Assembly: GCF_019925205.1 (NCBI RefSeq)
Contig: NC_083566.1
Coordinates: forward strand, 7,440,001 to 7,504,000
Direction: 5' to 3'
From: Metopolophium dirhodum
Lineage: Eukaryota; Arthropoda; Insecta; Hemiptera; Aphididae
DNA: 64,000 nt
The notes under the pieces were generated by a model. It worked only from the letters and a program-made list of their open reading frames with translations. It was not told the DNA's origin and made no database searches. Position numbers and translations under genes: made by a program. This document shows, one piece after another, positions 47,957 to 59,829 of the stretch; position 1 is the stretch's first letter, and every line of letters starts with the position of its first letter.

Positions 47957-48178
47957 CCAGCAAACAATCACACACGATCTCGTGATTGCGAGACATCATA
48001 ATTGTAAATAATTGCGTCTAATCGATGTTTAGTGCCGACCGAGTCACGACGAGTACCTACTCGGCGTGGTGCTCTCGTATTGTATATATAATATTATTAT
48101 GTGCGCCTATATTATTATTATTATTATATACCACCGCCGCCGTCCGTCTTTCTGCGTGTACATCTCATGTGGACGACT

Positions 48179-48218
<40 letters not shown>

Positions 48219-48900
48219 TTTGTTTGTGTGAATGTGTGTATGTGTGTGTGTAACTTATATGTTATATGTGAACAACATGAGACCCAAACCGCCGGCAAAC
48301 ATAACTAGACCAGTTTCGATTAAGGGCTTGCACGTTTTTATTTCATTTCGTACCTGCGTACCCGCCAGTTATATTATATATGTTATGACGTGTGTGCGTG
48401 TGTGCACATAAACCGACAATGATCATCATCATAGAAAGATTTATACAATATATTACGTATAGTTGTTGGTTTTTTTTTTTTTTTTTTTATTATTATTATT
48501 TATTTATTATTATTATTCGTTCTCTCAGCCAGTCTTATTTACGTATAACCTATCCATATTATAACGTATGCGCGTATTATAAATGCCCGTATCTATACTT
48601 TATAGGTACCTATATAGTATAGTATATAATATACGTGTACGTACAATATATACCGCGCCGTATCATCATCATGCCATGCATGCACCGCCGCCAATACAAC
48701 ATTATGTGTAGGACGACCTCCGCCGATGATGGACCGCTTCGTGTGCCGTGTGGTATGTATGGTATACATTATAATAATAGTTGTGTAGGTACCCTGGTCT
48801 TGTGTTATGTGATGGGAAAGTTCAGCGGAAAACGCGCATAATCGCCGCACGCTCACTGTAATATTATATCGTACGTAGCGTGTATTCGTATCCATATAAA
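47300..48900. promoter_or_regulatory. GC-raised region with CA/TG microsatellites
   Basis: A (CA)n run (47921-47955), a TG run at about 48184-48214, an ATT-rich run and short CCGCCGCC segments occur here. Frames on both strands are short and dominated by repeat translations. No domain was found. This is possibly another regulatory or untranslated region of the same unknown gene as the neighbouring islands. Confidence 0.3.
47921..47955. repeat. (CA)n microsatellite
   Basis: An uninterrupted CA run. Confidence 0.95.
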
Positions 48901-48904
48901 TAAA

Positions 48905-51900
48905 TTGTAACTACCGAAAATCGTTCAAACCGCAGACGGACTCGTGTCTATATTATACAAATAAGCGAACATGGTATTATATAGGTAGGTACTTTCTATA
49001 CGACTATTATTGTCACGCCGATCGATCGATTCGATACTCGGCCGATAGATAGTCTAGTGATATATTATAGTCCGCGAGTAACGTCTGTGTAGCCCGGATG
49101 AATAGACACGGTTGGCCAATATAGTATAGTTATCATGTCATGTTATAATATTTTAAACGGCGTGACCCGATGTGGTTTAGTCAATATAATAATGACCTAC
49201 AGCAAATTCGAATGATATAATCTACTTACCTATAATACCTATTACATAGGTATAATACTATAATATATAGTATCAGATAGTTGACGAGGTTGACAGGTTA
49301 CACAACTTAAGGCGTTTATTATAATATTTTGGTTGTGTACTAAAATATAAGATACTTGCCTACGATTACGCTCAACTCATCCTGATGTAGAATCAAACAG
49401 TTTTTGAGAGAATGGAGGATATAATATTATATAACATGATTTTCGTCAAACCAATAATATTTGGAAAGCATTATCTTCATCACGACAATAAGCTTTGATT
49501 TACCGATAAACTTAATAAAATTGTTATTATGGTGTGATTACGGTTCAGAGACTTGCAAAAATAAAATACTAAATTAATTCAATAAAATATATTATATTAT
49601 TTCTGCAGCATCTAAAGTTAAAACTACAATGTCTTCAACGGCAAAATACTAGATACATGCCAATCCAGCTCGGTACGCAAAATATGTGTTTTTTTAATTT
49701 TAATTGCTTTAAGGTACTTATATAATATTACGACTGTTGCAGCAGTATCAATGAAAACCCTTAAATTGACAATAGTATTATGAGCTATAATATTTTTATC
49801 ATAATGCTAAAAAAAAAAAAACTTAAAACTTTTTTTTACTTTTTTTTATGACCCCATTATATCACGAAAATAATAATAACTTATCGTTGTAAACCGTTGA
49901 AAAAAATTAGGTGGGTACTTACTAAGACAATAAGAATTTTTACTTTTATCAAAAAGTGGTTTGAAGACGTGAACACGACGTTTTGTAGGGGATGCGTCCA
50001 TAACGCGTACGTGGACGCATAATAACATCGTGTTCACACGGATATCCCTTCGGAACTGTAGATCATCCCTTCGCCTTTTGTGTGGGGGAGTTGACTTGAT
50101 GTCAGCAAACAAAAAAATTAATGGTGTACAAACTTCATTGAAACGAGGGCGGGTGACTTATCTTTGATTACTTTAGCAAACCCTTGTCCAGCGATAACAG
50201 TTTTAAATAACACTCACTGCTGTAGCTTATATAATATACTGAATTGAACTGCAGTGGCTATGTGTCACAAATAAAATATAATATCATCATAGAACTCTCA
50301 CTAACCATAGCACGAATGCACATAATATTATTACATTATTTTATTATTATAACATCACGTGGAACATGGTGGTACCCACTACGAATTAGTTGTACATTTC
50401 TCCTGTTATAGTTTTATACATTATACAGGGTTATTTTTTAATATAAACAAACTCTGATACGTCTACATTTATCGAATATACCTGTTATAATAGTAAGTAC
50501 TGCACGTGGATATGACGATGTTAGACACGATATACTTAACGGTGTGAAAATATTACACGGCATTCTGCGAATTGAAATGTGCCTGAATGTGTCTAAATTG
50601 AAATTATTATTTTTTTTTTTTTTTGTGACAAATGCCTCGGCAACTATATGGGCCACTATAGAAATTAATTTTATTAACTGTGTAAGAATGAATATAAGTA
50701 GGTAGGTAATGTTTGAATACATTTTGGAGGTCTAATTGTTAATTTTTAATATTTTGTTAAAAAAAGTTAAAAAGTCGTAAAAACATTATTAAAGCAATAC
50801 TCCCTGAATTTCAAAAACGTTTCTTAAGTCCTAGGATTAGATTAACGGGGGAAAAAATAAAACGATTTTTTAAACATAGTATACGGTATTACGATAATTG
50901 AATGCCCAAACCACAGTAATAAGTTTTATATTATTATGACATTTATAATATTTTAATATTGATAAAATGTGTATACAGTGGGTACAACCATTGCTCATGG
51001 ATGTCATACGCAATGACAACTTCGTTTTGAACTTAACGTTTAATACTATTTTGAGCGGTCATTAAAATAGTTTTGATATAAGTATATTATAGCTCTACCG
51101 GTATTTTCTAACATTTATAACATTAGATTGATGGTGGTAATTAAAATAATTAGAATATAATAGGGATAAACAATAGAAAATAATTTAATTTAAACATTAT
51201 AAGAATAAAATAACTATAATAGAATTTTGCATACACGAGATGATAATAAAATAATATAATATTATTTAAATCGATTTTTCTTTCAATTATTTTACAGAGA
51301 CGTTATGATATATGTATATAATATATATATTTGTACTTTTTTTTAATTATGTAGGTATATTGTTGAGCTTATAAAATAATATTAATTTATTGCATATACT
51401 ATTATAACATTAATTAAAACTATAAAGGTTATCAACTAAATTATGTTCTTTTATTACAATACCCATTGATTTGAAAATATCAAGTTAAATTAAACGTGCA
51501 AGTTGTTTGTACTTTTTCAGGCACCCAAACTCAATGTGCTTCTCCCGAAGACCCTTAATTACAAATATAATTGATGTCATAATATATATATATATATTAT
51601 TATGGCGTTTTAAATATAATTGTATTAATATAATATAAATTAATACCTCAAATTTAAGTACACTTTTAATTATTTTGATATGACTTACAAATGACGATCA
51701 CATAATATTATACAATAATGAATAACTTAATGGTACTTATAATATGAATAATATTCAAAACAGTTAAGTATGAGAGTAATTCGTAGGGATTCACGCACAT
51801 TTATTATACGTCATGCAACAATTATTCACAATTTTGCAACGATACTAGATGATCCCGCGCACTTCGTCGACAGTACAAAGTTACAACTTAAAACAAATTG

Positions 51901-51995
51901 TGATTGTGTAACTCCTTTTGAGTGCAACTCAGCCTCCCTGGTAGGCGATACGACTACGATTGCGGACAATGTGCGACAGCATATCAAGTAAGCAA
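48905..51995. other. AT-rich region without recognisable genes; one nested hairpin
   Basis: The hairpin at 49969-50037 is listed separately. The 73-codon plus frame at 51770-51991 sits in a GC-raised block that contains GCGGACAATGTGCGACAGC, similar to GCGGACAATGTGGGACGGC at 3321. It may therefore be retroelement-derived rather than host coding sequence. Confidence 0.4.
49969..50037. other. 69-base nested hairpin
   Basis: The outer perfect stem is GTGAACACGA (49969-49978) with TCGTGTTCAC (50028-50037). The inner perfect stem is ATGCGTCC (49992-49999) with GGACGCAT (50013-50020), closing a 13-base loop that contains ACGCGT. Internal loops of 13 and 7 bases separate the stems. The block is more GC-rich than the surroundings. 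Two perfect, correctly nested stems make chance pairing less likely. No neighbouring gene suggests a role. Confidence 0.5.
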
Positions 51996-51999
51996 TGTG

Positions 52000-52320
52000 T
52001 GAAAATTTGATTGATGCATGCTTGCACCTGATCTGCTCAATTAACCAATGGCAACCAAATAATAAACACTAATTTTTACTAATTATTTATCCTATAACCA
52101 ATAGCAATCATTTATAAACAAAAATGTCCACCGTAAATCTCAAAATCCCCGTTTGAGCACCTACCCGGGTTGTGGGTAGGAGGGTAGAAATACTTTACGA
52201 ACTATTTTCATACCTACCAAGTATACAAAATAATTGCATTCAAATCGGTCGAGCCGTTTCGGAGGAGTGCGACCACAAACATCGTGACACGAGATTTTTA
52301 TATATTAGATTATTAGATTA
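52000..52320 (+). repeat. Dispersed repeat family F2, copy 2
   Basis: It aligns with 28075-28300 from CATGCTTGCAC, AATGGCAACCA and TTTATAAACAAAAATGTCCA through to AAATCGGTCGAGCCGTTTCG and GAGGAGT. It ends in an AT-rich TATATATTAGATTATTAGAT tail, the kind of short-repeat 3' end seen in RTE-like retroelements. No coding sequence remains; the 70-codon frame at 52172-52384 overlaps the repeat. Confidence 0.65.
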
Positions 52321-52329
52321 TATACTTAA

Positions 52330-55300
52330 CACTCCACTCTATTTATTGAGAAATATGGAACTTTGGTTAAAAATTGCTGATTAAAGTTCTGTGAAGGTGG
52401 AGGGACACTAGCTGTTCCACTATCTTTTTTTTCAATTTGCTTTTTACAAAATCACACGTGGCTTACATCCCTTTGAAAAACTTTAAATTTAAACGAAGCA
52501 TTATAGTTTTAATGGCAACAATATATTCATACAAAATATTATATAAGTCATACAATTTATAATGTTCCTACCTACCTAATTAAAGTAAAGAAAAAAAAAT
52601 ACGACCAATAGTCCGGCTATATAGATACCTATATAAATCAATTTATTTAGAGATAGAAACAATGAAAGTGAATGATGTTCATACAGTATTTAATACATTT
52701 TCCTCCCACCTCCCACTTGTTTTAAACCTTTTCGACCACTGATCACCAGTCTTATAGTATTAGGTATAATATGCAATTATCCTATTTCAACATAACGAAT
52801 GTATATCGTAGGTAACCGGTATAGAATACCTTATGATTTTTTTAAAGTAGTGTACTAGTGTCAATACGAAGTTATATATAAGTCTGTTACATATATATTA
52901 TAGAATATAGATAGGTCTAGGTGTATAATTATGTATTATGTATTATATAGGTGTATATATAGGTGTGTGATATAGGTGTCTAGAAACTAAAGTTTGTATG
53001 TACGAGGTACCTTTAAAACATCAATAAAACCGTATCTAACCTGTTTCAGATCATGAATTGACTTAACATTAAATAAAGAAAAAATATTTTTCTCTTCGGT
53101 TACAGTTTACAAAGTAGGTACCTATAACCACCATACTCAACCATATTACGTGGAATTATAAAATATTACTAATGACACAATATTAAAAAGGACCAATTGT
53201 CAGGTCCTTAACAGTGAATTACATTGAATATTATTATTGTTGTTTATTACAAGTGATTTAAATAAATATAATATGTTTAAAATGTTTTTTTGCATTTAAA
53301 ACGTTTGATGTTAACGACTTATGTGGAAAAACGGCAATTATTTTAACAGTAGTAAAATGCAATTATGGTGTAAAACTGTTAGTGATGAATAACATAAAAA
53401 AGTTTTACATTAAATTCTCTGGTATAAAATATATTCCTATAACGAGGTTTTCATTGTTAACGGGATTACACGTCAATGAAAATAATTGCCTCAAAATAAT
53501 AATATGTGTTTTTTTTTATTATTATTAATAATAATAGAATACCGCATTGGAGTTTTATACTTCTTTTTTCGGTTCACAGTAAAGCACCAGTTATTTTTTT
53601 AAGAAGGAACACGTGTTTATTTATGTTTTTATTATTATTTACCACTCAACATTTTAGGATTACAGTCTACCATACCATGTTAAGTGTCTCTTAAAGTGGA
53701 TTGAGGCTATGAGGTCTTATTGCGGTGATACGCTAAAAAAGCGTATAGGGAGACAAACATATTATTTTGATAAGAGTAAAAGTAAATTAGTACATAATGT
53801 TATAATAATAATAATAATATAATGTTTCAGTTTTGACCGTTGATGTTTTTTTACCCTTTATCTGGTCTCCAACTATTTAACGATCAAAACAATATTGGTA
53901 AAAATACAAAACAAGTGCCTATAATTAAAAATGTTTAAATTAAAATAGTAATATTATTGTTCAGAAGTGCATAATCATTAATTTTAACATAATTAATATA
54001 ATGCGATTCATATAATAAGAGGTATTATAATATAAAGAAAAAATATCATCCTAAAAGAATATGTATTTAATATAAGTCTCTACCTAATTAATGTAACACA
54101 CACACACACACATGATTACATGCAATCAACGAACTAAAATCGTGCATACATACAAATTATACATTGTAAATACCAGTTTGAAGATATTTATGTAGTGCTA
54201 TAAAAATATTTGGTTGAAATTAACATAAAATGTATAAAACCATGATTAACTAGTTTGTAAGTTAAAATTAAACTCGCGGCGTTGTGAAAATGTACTGTTT
54301 TTGGAAGGTTGAAATCAACTAATCTATAAATTAAGTAAATTCAAATATTTGTTACGAATTTAAATCATGACAAATTTTCTCATCGCATGAATGATGTGAT
54401 TTACGTTGAAAAAAGTTTTTTCGCGTTGTAGAATGTTATATGATGAAACCATAATATATAAATGTTTAACTTCAATTACTTCTTGCAACGACAGATGAGT
54501 GAACGAGGTTAAACGAACGCACGTGATTTCATAAATATTATAAGTTTTTAACGTGAAATTATCGAATTTGTCATAGACCTCGTCATCGTCCTACGTTACA
54601 CACAACACACTATTTAGTGACCACTACCTATATCTATGAAAAAAAATATACTATGTCCAAGTGATACCAGTTAGGGGAGTAATTACTAGACGGAGTGAAA
54701 ATATGCGAATCAGAGTAATACCATCATCCTGCTTCTGTCATCTTAAGATAGATTTATTAATAGCAAATATTTCTTTAAAAAAGAATTATTGAAATTTTAC
54801 ATTTTTTTTTCATTATATTAATCTGTGTGTGCACTACAAAAATAAAATACACTGAAAGTTAAGGTATAATAATTATAAAAGTACTAGAGCTTTTTCCGAA
54901 CTCTTTTATCAGGCGGAATTTAACAATAAAATTGATATTATTCTTTTTTGTTAATTATATTATATTAATTATTATTATAATAATATTATATTGGAAAATA
55001 CGGAATCGGTTTTAGATAAACATTACCTATCATCGTACAACTTAATACTTATTCTTCGAAATGGTTCCCACAGGTAAATTTGTACCTATTTAGGTAATAT
55101 TATTAATATTGGATGACTGCGGGTTTTTTTACCAAAATCTGGGTACTTTTAAACAAAATAAATATTGTTACAAACCGTATGAAGGAAAACTTAAAGCAGA
55201 ATTTATTTTTTTCAGCTTGCCCAAATATATATTTTTTATAATTGAAAATAAATAATCCAATATGAAACGTATCCAAAACAAAGAGGCACACTTGAAATTA

Positions 55301-55965
55301 ACATAAAAGTCAAGACAAACAGCCGAAAAATAAAAGTTAATTGGTAAACAAATGTAAAAATTGAACGACTGCAAAATTTCGAGTTTAAAATTCCTAAAAA
55401 AAAAAACGTTATGTTGTAAATGTATACCACGCTTCATTTTAGTTATTATTATAATTTATTTTAATTGAGTAACTCAGACTTTTTTGATAGTATTGAATAA
55501 GACTTTTATTATTATATACCTATTTTATTGTTCGTAGTATTGACACGATAGGACTATTATAGAAGTATATGGCTTACAAGTTATAAGTTATTGTTGCATA
55601 TAGACTACGGTCTACAGTCTGTTATATACTCACTCGAGTAGATAACCGTAATATGGATTGACTGGAAGCACGTTTAACCATACCTAGGTATTCTAGAAAT
55701 TCCTATTTATCCATTGTCTGTGCAAAATGGGAAGGATGCTGTTGTCGATTTAATATACAATCATTTTCAACAATATTTTTTAACTGTATAATTGGAAAAG
55801 TTAATTTGAACATAGTTTTATTACTATAATGAAAGTTCAATGAAACGAATTCGTATGTTACCTGTTGTATAGACCGCCAAGGAAACCAACTGGGTATAGG
55901 CTAACAATGCATGTGTGCGTGTATATATATATATGTTTTTATAGTTATATAGTATTAGCCTTTGC
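52330..55965. other. AT-rich region without recognisable genes
   Basis: Only AT-rich sequence, a (AC)n run near 54098-54112, a short hairpin ATACGC/GCGTAT at 53729-53746 and a TAGGTACCTA at 53115-53124 were seen. The overlapping minus frames at 55103-55437 are Phe/Tyr/Ile-rich translations of AT-rich DNA. Confidence 0.5.
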
Positions 55966-55969
55966 CCTA

Positions 55970-57340
55970 TAGTCATAAGCGTGCGGTCACCTTAACTCAC
56001 ACATCTTAATACGACACGATTTGCATTTCGTTTCGATTCGAAACTTAACGGAGTGAGTATAAACAAAAACATAAATCATTTTGTAGGCGAATAATGTCCG
56101 TAATCGATCCTCATAAATGTCTCCGATGCCACCCCGAGTACGGTGCGGCTATTATTTTGTGCGAAATATACTTCGGTTGTGCCCGCGGTAATGTATAGAA
56201 GTTTGATTTATATAATTATATAATATTATATATATCTACTAACTGTATTGTGTATTTAATGTATATGTTTCACAGACCTCAGACGGGCTGCAATTAATAT
56301 ATATATATATATAAGTAGGTACATGATATACGCGACCGTTTTTTGGCTACTATTACAGTGTGAATGAACCGAATCGCCGGAGGCATAACACCGGCATATG
56401 TATATACACATTAATGTCGTCTACGAGTACCTATACATATTATTATTATTATTATTATATGTATATATAATGTACAGCTATACGTTTCGGGTATATATTT
56501 TTACAGATATAGGTGCACACACAGCGGCGTATAGTCGTCGGTGACGAATAGTCGACGGCGACAAGTGCGTGCGCGCGCGCGCGGTTCATCCATTAATGAG
56601 AGTTCCCATTGATTGGCCACGGACATTGCAATTAGTTCTATTTCCCATCCGAACACATCCCAAGGACCGGCCAGAAAAACAGCGCCTGCATAGGTATCTC
56701 AAGCTATCGCTCCGTTCGTTTTTTCTGTTGTTTCTTCTCTCCCCCCCCCCCCCCCCCCAACCACTTCAACGCGGCCGACACATAACATTCGTCAGTATTT
56801 TGGTCTATTAGGTATTTTTTGTTGTTTTTTTTTTGTTTTACACGTTATTTCACACTGCTGCTATAACTAATATGATTTTTTCCCCGACGCTCTCCTCGTC
56901 CCGACCGCCCATTGTCTTATCGCCGTCCGCGGGTTTCGTCAACGGGAGAAAATATTATCGTCGTCGTCATTATTCGATTACATATAGCCTCTGTTGCGGC
57001 TGTGGCTGAGAACATCGACGACGACGACCTGCCCTTGCGGTGCTCTGCCCGCCGCCACCACCACCACCACCACCGCCGCCGAGCGTCGTTTTCGTGGCGA
57101 AAACCGTACACGCATTCCGTCGCCTTGGACTGCTCCTCCTCCATGGTCACCCATATATATATATATATATATATAGTCAGTCACAGTCGCCGTCATTTTG
57201 TCACCATAAAAACCTAATAGCATTACCTCACGCCGAAGCGTTTACATATAAAAAAAAAACGCACATTATAATTGTCACCGCTATGTCAAGCGTTAATTAC
57301 AAGTTTCTCATCTCGTATATAGTATGTTGACAAAGGGTGG
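55970..57340. promoter_or_regulatory. GC-raised region with poly(C), CAC and TA simple repeats
   Basis: It includes GTGCGTGCGCGCGCGCGCGG (56563-56582), a poly(C) run (56740-56758), CACCACCACCACCACCACCG at about 57055-57075 and a (TA)n run at about 57151-57176. Frames 56569-56811, 56912-57217, 56978-57223 and 57040-57330 overlap on both strands and consist largely of repeat-coded Arg, His, Pro or Val runs, so none is accepted. The region may be regulatory; direction is unknown. Confidence 0.3.
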
Positions 57341-57407
57341 TGGTACTCGATTTCATTGAATTGTAATTTTTTTTTTCGTCCCAAAAAGATTCAGGTACGC
57401 AGTGTAA

Positions 57408-57651
57408 CGTAATAACAAATTTAATTTAGCCTCTCCGTACCTAACTATTTGCACCTCTATATTATGCAGGGTTCGTGCACATGAATAAATATAGGTACTA
57501 CTATAATATACATGCAGTGGCTGACGAAACAATAATGGGGGGGGGGGGCAATGGACCATGCTCCCATTGGCCATATCAAAACATTGAAACAACATAAAAA
57601 TAAATTTTTTTTGTGAATTGTTGAGTATATTTTTTAATATTTTGGATTTGC
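57408..57651 (+). repeat. 240-bp direct repeat, copy 1
   Basis: It matches 59555-59794 nearly base for base, including TTTAATTTAGCCTCTCCGTA, TATGCAGGGTTCGTGCACAT, a G-run preceded by GCAGTGGCTGACG, and CATTGAAACAACATAAAAAT. It differs by a three-base insertion and a few substitutions. The similarity ends at about 57651. It lies on one side of the candidate gene at 58179-58781. Confidence 0.88.
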
Positions 57652-58178
57652 GAACTGTCGAGGACAGCCGACGGGCGAAGGTTACCACAGTATATATAGT
57701 ATAGATGTAATAGACGTATATAGATATAATCAGTACAATTTAAATAAGGTATAAACATGGTATATAATAATATGTTAATAACAAATGGTGTTGGTGAAAT
57801 CAAAAACTTAACGCATACAAAACAATAATAATATAAAATGAATAGCTTGAGGCGAGTAGTAGACGTTGGCATAAAACTGTACGACGCCGGACAAAACACG
57901 GCGACGACGGTGAATGTGCACTAACGGTCGCTAACAAACGAGGACGAAAAACGTTAGACCTACGAACTCGTACATTGACGAACTTGAACGAACTTGAACA
58001 CAAATGGCCAAAGTATCCGACAATCACAACGGGCGTCGCGGGTTCAAGACATTTTGACCGGGGCCTGGTACAAACGTACCTAAGCCAAAAATCTGGTTGA
58101 CCGGCGGCGAACGGTGGTAACTGCAGGTAACATAGGCGGGATCATGGTGGCAGGGGATGAGGTCGAACTTTGCGGATA

Positions 58179-58781
58179 TCATTCCAGGTCAACAAAACTC
58201 TGGCAGAAGCATATTCTGCGTCCAGCGTTGACCATGGATTTCCACATGAATCTTTTGGACCTCTTCCATAGTGATGATCTGCGACGATCAGACCGTGCAG
58301 GATTCGGCTGAATTTCAGCTTCCACAGGTGGAACAGACTTCACTGGTCCGTACACGGGCGAGCGAATGCTCAGTTCTGCGGAAGATCGAAAAATTACTGC
58401 ATGTTCTCGCAGCGGCCGTAACGGAAACCCGACAGTAGTGATCCTGCGATCCACGGCCAAGTCCAAAGCGTGGATCAAGGAAAGACCATAACGTGGCTGC
58501 AGGCATTTTAGCCTTTCAGTTTGGTCATCTGTCTCCGCAGTCGTAATAACAGGTGGCACTGGTGGCGAGTCGAACTTTACCACCGGGTTGTTCACGGGTG
58601 AGTCAGTTCTCAGTTCTGGCGTCGACCGGAAACTCTCTGTAAGTCCGCGCCGTAACGGACACCCGACAGTAGTGTTATTGCGGTCACCAGCCAAGTCCAA
58701 AGCGTCGATCAAGGAGCGACCCTCATCGGCGTAATGAAACGACTGTGTCCATCTTGAAGATCCCACGTTGGCTTGGTCCAT
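58179..58781 (-). CDS. Candidate 200-codon gene with two internal repeats, unknown function
   Basis: The frame runs from an ATG at 58781 to a stop at 58179 in DNA of roughly balanced GC, where 200 codons without a stop are unlikely by chance. Residues about 21-80 and 99-158 are diverged repeats with a 78-residue period: SLIDALDLAGDRNNTTVGCP against SLIHALDLAVDRRITTVGFP, then FRSTPEL...SPV against FRSSAEL...SPV, and Pro/Val-rich ends. The C-terminus (161-190) is basic and has no membrane segment. No known domain was recognised. TTTTATATACACGACAG just upstream could be a TATA-like box or a splice acceptor. The opposite strand also keeps the repeat but has two stops. It is flanked by 240-bp direct repeats. 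A repetitive non-coding origin cannot be excluded. Confidence 0.4.
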   Translation of the reverse strand: MDQANVGSSRWTQSFHYADEGRSLIDALDLAGDRNNTTVGCPLRRGLTESFRSTPELRTDSPVNNPVVKFDSPPVPPVITTAETDDQTERLKCLQPRYGLSLIHALDLAVDRRITTVGFPLRPLREHAVIFRSSAELSIRSPVYGPVKSVPPVEAEIQPNPARSDRRRSSLWKRSKRFMWKSMVNAGRRICFCQSFVDLE

Positions 58782-58799
58782 CTCTGTCGTGTATATAAA

Positions 58800-59550
58800 A
58801 GTTTAAACGACAAACAGAAATCAAAAACAGTTTTTTTTTACGAAATATGTCTACGACTGTCGCGAACGAGTGATAAACATGTAATGACAAATTTCAAATT
58901 ATTTTTATAACAGTCCTACTATATATAAATAACAGTCTTGTAGTTTACCTAGTTTATATTGTGGCCAGTTATAGTAAGTAGGTAGCAATTAAATACAAAT
59001 AGCAGTTACAATTAAATCACACCTCAACAATAATAATTTTGAGGAATAAAAACCAACGAATGTTTTTAAAATGATACCGGTTTTAGCGTAATCAGAATCA
59101 TATCACATTGTGACATGATTGAGAAAAAAATCTTAATAAAAGGTTATTACTAAATATTTTAGATTTAAGTTATATCTATTTTTAAAAAAATATCTAAGCA
59201 GACAATATAGACAAGTGTAAATGTTCGTTGATTAAATTAGTATAAAAATAATACAATGCGAATAATATTTATAAGTACGCTAAATGTGATTTATTACAGC
59301 TGCATTAGGGAATAATATCATTGTTATTAATGTAATAAACACATAAATCTAAATTAAAAAAATTGGTTAGGTTATTATTAATAACAATAATAACTTATTA
59401 GTTATTGGTTATTATTAATACGTTAGCTGGTAAGTTGAATTAAAATTATACAATTACAAAAAAATAACTAAAATCGTTATTATTGGTTATTTAGTAGATG
59501 TGTAATTTCGTCCAAATTTGAACATAAAATAGCTATAAAAAACGCAATTT
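58800..59550. other. AT-rich region, no gene; possible F1 fragment at the end
   Basis: Only AT-rich sequence was seen. TTTCGTCCAAATTTGAACAT followed by AAAATAGC (59506-59534) resembles part of repeat family F1 (39985-40005). Confidence 0.4.
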
Positions 59551-59554
59551 TAAA

Positions 59555-59794
59555 CGCAATAACACATTTAATTTAGCCTCTCCGTACCTAACTATTTGCA
59601 CCTCTATATGCAGGGTTCGTGCACATGAATAAATATAGGTACTACTATAATATACATGCAGTGGCTGACGTAACAATTATGGGGGGGGGGCAGTGGACCA
59701 TGCTCCCATTGGCCATATCAAAACATTGAAACAACATAAAAATACATTTTTTTTTGTGAATTGTTGAGTATATTTTTTAATATTTTGGCTTTGC
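59555..59794 (+). repeat. 240-bp direct repeat, copy 2
   Basis: This is the counterpart of 57408-57651. It continues into a C-run and CCTAGCTATGCCAAC, whose reverse complement (GTTGGCATAGCTAGG, then G-run) resembles the other side of the repeat (GCAGTGGCTGACG, G-run). A small DNA transposon with G-rich subterminal ends may therefore lie at about 59660-59827 within the duplicated block. Confidence 0.88.
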
Positions 59795-59829
59795 CCCCCC
59801 CCCCTATTTTAAAATCCTAGCTATGCCAA

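Noticed and set aside
56912..57330. Overlapping plus and minus frames with His, Trp or Pro runs
   Set aside because: The (CCA)n and (TA)n simple repeats explain them.
57408..59794. LTR retrotransposon with 240-bp LTRs
   Set aside because: The repeats lack TG...CA ends, a primer-binding site, a polypurine tract and a target duplication, and no gag or pol sequence lies between them.
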